Source: Bacteroidales bacterium
GTDB lineage: Bacteria > Bacteroidota > Bacteroidia > Bacteroidales > VadinHA17
NCBI GenBank assembly: GCA_003141415.1
Contig: PLLX01000275.1
Coordinates: forward strand, 1 to 46,678
Length of the DNA: 46,678 bases
Direction of reading: 5' to 3'
Made by a program: the position numbers and the translations under genes. Under the pieces are notes generated by a model. It worked only from the letters and a program-made list of their open reading frames with translations, searched no databases and was not told the origin of the DNA. Shown here in pieces: positions 44,101 to 46,678 of this stretch (its first letter is position 1; each line of letters starts with the position of its first letter).

Positions 44101-44594
44101 TCTGTAAGACTTCCGAGGGTGCTTCCTTTAACAATTACTGTAACCGCTGGTAATGGGTTCCCTTTATCATCTGTAACAGTTCCGGTTATTTTCAGTTGTT
44201 GCAAAGCCGCAGAAAGAGACGTTACATTACCTGGAGTGAGTATTATTTGCCTGTCGTAAACGATATATTTTGTATCTTTGCTGAGAATATCATTCAGAAT
44301 ATCCTTAATTGGCTCTTTGTCTGCTTCAATATTAACTTTTCGGGTTACATCGATTAGTTTATTATTGTAGAGAAAATAGAATTCACTTACATCCTCAATT
44401 TTATTGAGGACCTCTTCGATCGTTGCATCTTTTAGATGGAGTGAAATTTTTGTTGACTGAGAATAGGTCGGGGCAGCAAACATATTCACCAGACAACAAA
44501 ATAAAAGAAAGGCTGTAATTTTCATGGTTAGAAAGAATTTATGCCAATTACCATTTGGTTTGAACAAACCATAGTAATTATGATTTTTTTTCAT
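41118..44594 (-). CDS. SusC/RagA-family TonB-dependent outer membrane receptor
   Basis: An 1158-residue TonB-dependent transporter. After a signal segment (about 24-46), an STN domain (about 50-120, ISLHLKDATIEEVLNKI) signals to an anti-sigma factor. A carboxypeptidase-regulatory-like beta domain follows (about 135-208, GTVTDDKGNPLPAVTV), then the plug (from about 213, DEVVVIGYGTKSKATVTGAV) and the 22-strand barrel with the RLKNIQVGYTLPNS C-terminal SusC motif. It imports oligosaccharides through the outer membrane using TonB energy. The STN domain ties it to the FecR gene immediately upstream, so it is probably induced by its own substrate. Confidence 0.95.
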   Translation of the reverse strand: MKKNHNYYGLFKPNGNWHKFFLTMKITAFLLFCCLVNMFAAPTYSQSTKISLHLKDATIEEVLNKIEDVSEFYFLYNNKLIDVTRKVNIEADKEPIKDILNDILSKDTKYIVYDRQIILTPGNVTSLSAALQQLKITGTVTDDKGNPLPAVTVIVKGSTLGSLTDALGKYTINNIPQNATLVFSFVGMTTQEIPSEGRGLIDVVLKETAIGLDEVVVIGYGTKSKATVTGAVSEINDVALTSRPSAKTTDLLQGVSSGLQITRSNTGNIRGSLNSITIRGLTSRNAPGVLVILDGIPQAATDASALDNIDPNSIDNITILKDAQAAIYGARAAGGVILITTKVGKSDKPTINFSAVNTIQTPSLMPKIMNILDEWNIQHEAYQNDGQLTDIFTNNLKLISDQGITFADIKNNPKTTLLYEPYGENHPFYLANYDWSKIMWKPALQQNYNLSVSGRRNNLTYFESVNYTSENGMLAYGTNYKNRLLITLKNDYDVTNWLKIKSNFNIGDIKMVTPYSYPQGETVQVLQPYSAPGHFMAIGGYSNPIANALAGSIIEPSYILNGTLGAELRPFKDLVIAGEISSNYNIQESDWSSIDYAEYDATDTFVGMHFGGLNQAGAGYTRTRYTVGDVNATYSFTKLENHAIKLLAGYSHEENDYRTFAAYRQYGLISAELPTMGAGSASYQYNSESKTDYALNSAYSRLDYSYKNRYMVEGIFRYDGTSKFAEGYKWSPFFGASGGWLISDEDFMKNLKNVVNFLKIRASWGQLGNQTGIGLYDYLSQINVGGSYPMGPWLSPVQTLNATLGTMPSTTRTWEKIETKNLGLDFSVFNSKLAGSFDYFIKDNKNMFFNQEYPQVLGTTAPNINGAHLRTKGYEVEIGWTDKISDFKYFVKLNFSNNNNKIISLADAVIPSMGTNNFVQGYPAIAYFGYQYDGIIQTASELEDYQAKLTGLPTKIIVGDVRYIDKNGDGKLTSNPYTLDENGKPTATSGDLVYLGDGGQHNLFGINLGFSWKNFDVSSFFQGVLKWNVIDNVVPCSQWWQRVETYFYNNTWAPDRPDAFWPAVHQDATIRNYDYQYSDAPYEIWNNKYIRLKNIQVGYTLPNSISERIHVSNLRVYFSGTDLWEHTNLPGKQDPETPFGQSVSPFPRQFSFGLSLTL

Positions 44595-44668
44595 ATTTTT
44601 GAAGTGTTAGGGTTAATAATAAGATTTTTCTTAGTTAAGCAGGAATCGGTTTATTGTCCCCTGGCATT

Positions 44669-44696
44669 GAGGGAAGGTGTTTCAGCGCCTTTCCTC
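44669..44696 (-). other. Stem-loop in the susC leader
   Basis: Arms of 11 bases (44669-44679 and 44686-44696) pair with one mismatch and one wobble around a six-base loop, about 75-100 bases upstream of the SusC start and 90 bases after the FecR stop. No T tract follows, so a leader structure is more likely than a terminator. Confidence 0.4.
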
Positions 44697-44789
44697 TCTT
44701 TATGAGGTCAATTCCTTTTGATTTTTAGGTTTTTTGCATAGGCGCTAGATTTAGGTTAGAATCAGGGTAGAATTATAGATTTAATAAAG

Positions 44790-45860
44790 TCAATTTTGCA
44801 AGGATCTCTTTTGACCGGCAGGGAATATAATAACTTCCTTCCGTGGAAACGAGCCGTCAGGTAAAGGATCTCGTTTTACTTCTATATAATTAATGGGAGA
44901 AGACAGCTTAAGCAATTTAAGGATCTCTGCCAGGGATTCATCCTGGAAAGTGGCTCTGAGATTGTATTCCCTTATTTCCTCACCTTTAATCTCGATATCG
45001 ATATTAAATATCTGACTGATCCTTTTTACAACACTGCTCAGAGGTTCATTCCGGAAAATCAGTTTGCCATCTTTCCAGGATATATATTTATACGTATCTT
45101 CAGTAGTAATTGAAGTTGTTCCACTTACTTTATTAAACGAATAATGTTGATCAGGAACAAGTTTTGCACTCTTAATATTTTCTTTGTTATCGGTAAGATT
45201 AACTTCAACTTTACCCGAAACAAGAGTTACTTCTACCTTATCCGCAGAAGTATATCCCGATACATTAAATTTTGTCCCGGTAGCCTTAACACTCAAAGAT
45301 GAAGTCTCAACAATAAAAGGCTTTTTGAGATCACTTTGAACCTCAAAATAGGCTTCTCCTTTAAGTTCTACAATACGTTTATTGCCAACGAACCTATCAG
45401 GATATTTAATACTGCTACCTGAATTAAGCCAGACTGAAGTCCCATCGGAAAGCTTTAATGCAGATCTGGTCCCGAATGCTGCAAACAACTCATTGTAAAC
45501 TGGTTCCTTATGTGTCGTGAGGTTTTTAGGATGAAACGAAAAATATAATAAATTACCCAATAAAAGAGGGATAATTAAAACAGCGGCGATCTTCATCCAG
45601 TATTGCCAGAAATTTGTCTTGGGAGATTTAAAAACGACTCTGTTGTTGATTATTTTATATGCCTTGTCAACATCTATCATTTTTTCTATCTTGCTGTGTT
45701 CAGTGTGATCCCAAATACTTTTTACTTGCTGAAAATATAACAAGTTATCTTTTGAAGAACTTAACAATTTCTGTAATTCAACAAGTTCGTCAGTATTTGC
45801 CTGCCCAGTAAGATACCTTGTAATTAAGAATTCTCGTTTTTTAAATTCTATCAATTTCAT
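44790..45860 (-). CDS. FecR-family anti-sigma factor
   Basis: A 356-residue FecR-type protein: cytoplasmic N-terminal anti-sigma domain (about 8-75, with ITRYLTGQANTDE), one membrane helix (about 88-108), periplasmic FecR domain (about 120-230, LKLSDGTSVWLNSGSSIKYPDRF) and a C-terminal STN-like domain (about 270-350, LIFRNEPLSSVVKRISQIF). It holds the ECF sigma factor until the SusC STN domain reports substrate binding. It lies 195 bases upstream of susC and is separated from the sigma gene by 437 bases with a terminator. Confidence 0.93.
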   Translation of the reverse strand: MKLIEFKKREFLITRYLTGQANTDELVELQKLLSSSKDNLLYFQQVKSIWDHTEHSKIEKMIDVDKAYKIINNRVVFKSPKTNFWQYWMKIAAVLIIPLLLGNLLYFSFHPKNLTTHKEPVYNELFAAFGTRSALKLSDGTSVWLNSGSSIKYPDRFVGNKRIVELKGEAYFEVQSDLKKPFIVETSSLSVKATGTKFNVSGYTSADKVEVTLVSGKVEVNLTDNKENIKSAKLVPDQHYSFNKVSGTTSITTEDTYKYISWKDGKLIFRNEPLSSVVKRISQIFNIDIEIKGEEIREYNLRATFQDESLAEILKLLKLSSPINYIEVKRDPLPDGSFPRKEVIIFPAGQKRSLQN

Positions 45861-45995
45861 AATTAAGTATTCCTTTCTGATAAATATAATTCTCTTAATA
45901 AATAATAAGACGTTTCAGAGACCAAGTACCACATATAATAAGCATGAAACATGCAATAATTACATTCCAGTTTGTCCGGTGTATTTCAAAAACAA

Positions 45996-46021
45996 TCCCC
46001 CGGACTCGCGGAACCGGGGGA
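45996..46021 (-). terminator. GC-rich terminator hairpin downstream of the sigma factor gene
   Basis: TCCCCCGG and CCGGGGGA pair as eight-base arms (45996-46003 and 46014-46021) around a ten-base loop. On the minus strand the arm is followed by TTGTTTTTG. It probably ends the sigma-factor transcript before the FecR gene and is the most GC-rich stretch nearby. Confidence 0.65.
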
Positions 46022-46030
46022 ATTGAACTA

Positions 46031-46075
46031 ACTAACCTAATTCTACTAACCTACTATCCAAACCCAACTAACCTA
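46031..46075 (-). repeat. Three copies of TAGGTTAGT next to the terminator hairpin
   Basis: ACTAACCTA on the plus strand (TAGGTTAGT on the minus strand) occurs at 46031-46039, 46045-46053 and 46067-46075, spaced 14 and 22 bases. The cluster lies directly upstream (in transcription) of the GC-rich hairpin, so it may be a protein-binding array or part of a structured 3' UTR. Confidence 0.6.
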
Positions 46076-46297
46076 TGATTAAAAAAAATGCTTTTCAAAG
46101 AAGGTCAAATTTCTATTATAAAGACGAATCAGAAACGAGTTACCACATTTATCTGAATTTCAGAATGAGTAAATCAATTATTATAATGTAGGATAATTTG
46201 TTGAAATTAAGATAAATAGGAGTTTGATGTACCCTTTAGAAATCCTGACAAATTTTATCCAGAGTAGGTCAAAAACAATGATTTTTAACTATTCTTA

Positions 46298-46678
46298 TTA
46301 AAGAAAATCAATTAGACTCTTTCTTAACAATTCCAGAGCCTTGCTGATCCGCACTTCAACAGTTCTGACTGAAACATTCAATTTGGTTGCAATCTCCTGG
46401 TATTTAAGACCTTCAAACCTGTTCATTTCAAAGGCTTCCTTAAACTTTTCAGGTAAGTTGGCCATTGCTTTTTCTATCCTCCCTTCCAATTCAGATCTGA
46501 GAATATAATTGTCGATATCATATTCATAAAGAGGTGAATTGTCAATAATAAAAGTACTATGATTATTGATAATTTTTTTGTGACGGTGCCAATCAATACA
46601 CTTGTTTTGAATTGTTTTTAATAGAATTGATTTCAAAGAAATTGTCACATTTAGTTTTTCATGATCCTCCCAGAGTTT
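46298..46678 (-). CDS. ECF RNA polymerase sigma factor (partial, runs off the right edge)
   Basis: The frame stays open to the window end, so at least 126 residues are seen and the N-terminus (region 2) is cut off. Region 4 is clear: LPEKFKEAFEMNRFEGLKYQEIATKLNVSVRTVEVRISKALE, a helix-turn-helix that binds the -35 element. The preceding KCIDWHRHKKI is the end of region 2 and linker. It is the FecI/RpoE-type partner of the FecR protein encoded downstream and should switch on the susCD operon when the substrate is present. Confidence 0.9.
   Translation of the reverse strand, partial: KLWEDHEKLNVTISLKSILLKTIQNKCIDWHRHKKIINNHSTFIIDNSPLYEYDIDNYILRSELEGRIEKAMANLPEKFKEAFEMNRFEGLKYQEIATKLNVSVRTVEVRISKALELLRKSLIDFL

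Larger units (their letters stand above)
45861..46297. other. 437-base intergenic region between sigma factor and FecR genes
   Basis: No gene is seen here. It holds a GC-rich hairpin (45996-46021), three copies of a nine-base repeat (46031-46075) and otherwise AT-rich sequence in which the FecR promoter must lie. No consensus TAnnTTTG could be placed with confidence. Confidence 0.5.

Noticed and set aside
44595-44789. Bacteroidetes TAnnTTTG promoter upstream of susC
   Set aside because: I could not find the motif with a matching -33 element; a FecI-type promoter is expected instead and its consensus here is unknown.
46031-46075. CRISPR array
   Set aside because: Repeats are only nine bases with spacings of 14 and 22, far too short for a CRISPR array.

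Overview
The window looks like a chromosomal segment of a Bacteroidetes (Bacteroidota) bacterium. It is AT-rich, and it carries a SusC/SusD pair with the STN-domain SusC, FecR-type anti-sigma and ECF sigma arrangement typical of that phylum. It also holds several lipoprotein-type glycoside hydrolases and three FG-GAP/VCBS proteins, one of them broken. Every gene I accept lies on the minus strand, so transcription runs from high to low coordinates. No tRNA, rRNA, CRISPR array, complete insertion sequence or replication origin was recognised.

Right end, about 37.2-46.7 kb: an ECF sigma factor runs off the window edge, followed by FecR, SusC, SusD and an exported FG-GAP repeat protein, ending in an IS1380-type transposase remnant. 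This is the regulated outer-membrane glycan uptake part of a polysaccharide utilisation locus.

Middle, about 26.4-36.9 kb: an NHS-family MFS permease gene and a relic of a GntR/UTRA regulator precede a tight nine-gene operon. It encodes the E1 alpha and E1 beta subunits of a thiamine-diphosphate dehydrogenase, a class II aldolase, the lipoyl E2 subunit, a CbbY-like HAD phosphatase, a small transaldolase, a PfkB kinase, a FucI-like isomerase and a Gfo/Idh/MocA oxidoreductase. The set reads as isomerise, phosphorylate, cleave, then oxidise a cleavage product to an acyl-CoA.

About 22.7-26.4 kb: a TIM-barrel sugar isomerase/epimerase, a UroD-fold methyltransferase-like protein and a chimeric pseudogene. 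The block is bracketed by a 95-bp duplication of the 3' end of the Gfo/Idh gene. About 13.1-22.7 kb: an MFS permease, an exported FG-GAP/TIM-barrel fusion, and a second sugar module (FucI-like isomerase, PfkB kinase, PPi-type phosphofructokinase, class II aldolase, RpiB/LacAB-like isomerase) that contains a truncated GH30-like gene.

Left end, 0.1-13.0 kb: a tandem array of four exported GH29-like TIM-barrel proteins plus the 3' scar of a fifth fused to a broken FG-GAP gene. Then come an ACS-family MFS permease, two cupins (one resembling D-lyxose/D-mannose isomerase), a GlcG/HbpS (DUF336) protein, a six-hairpin glycosidase-like lipoprotein, a UroD-fold methyltransferase-like protein and a B12-binding corrinoid protein.

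My interpretation is that the locus imports and breaks down a glycan or glycoside containing unusual, possibly O-methylated or deoxy, sugars. The UroD-like plus corrinoid pair beside glycosidases and several sugar isomerase-kinase-aldolase sets is the best candidate for an undescribed activity: corrinoid-dependent removal of methyl groups from sugars. The genes are seen directly; the substrate and the demethylation role are inference. Several relics (UTRA regulator, GH30, two gene chimeras, transposase) show active remodelling of the region.
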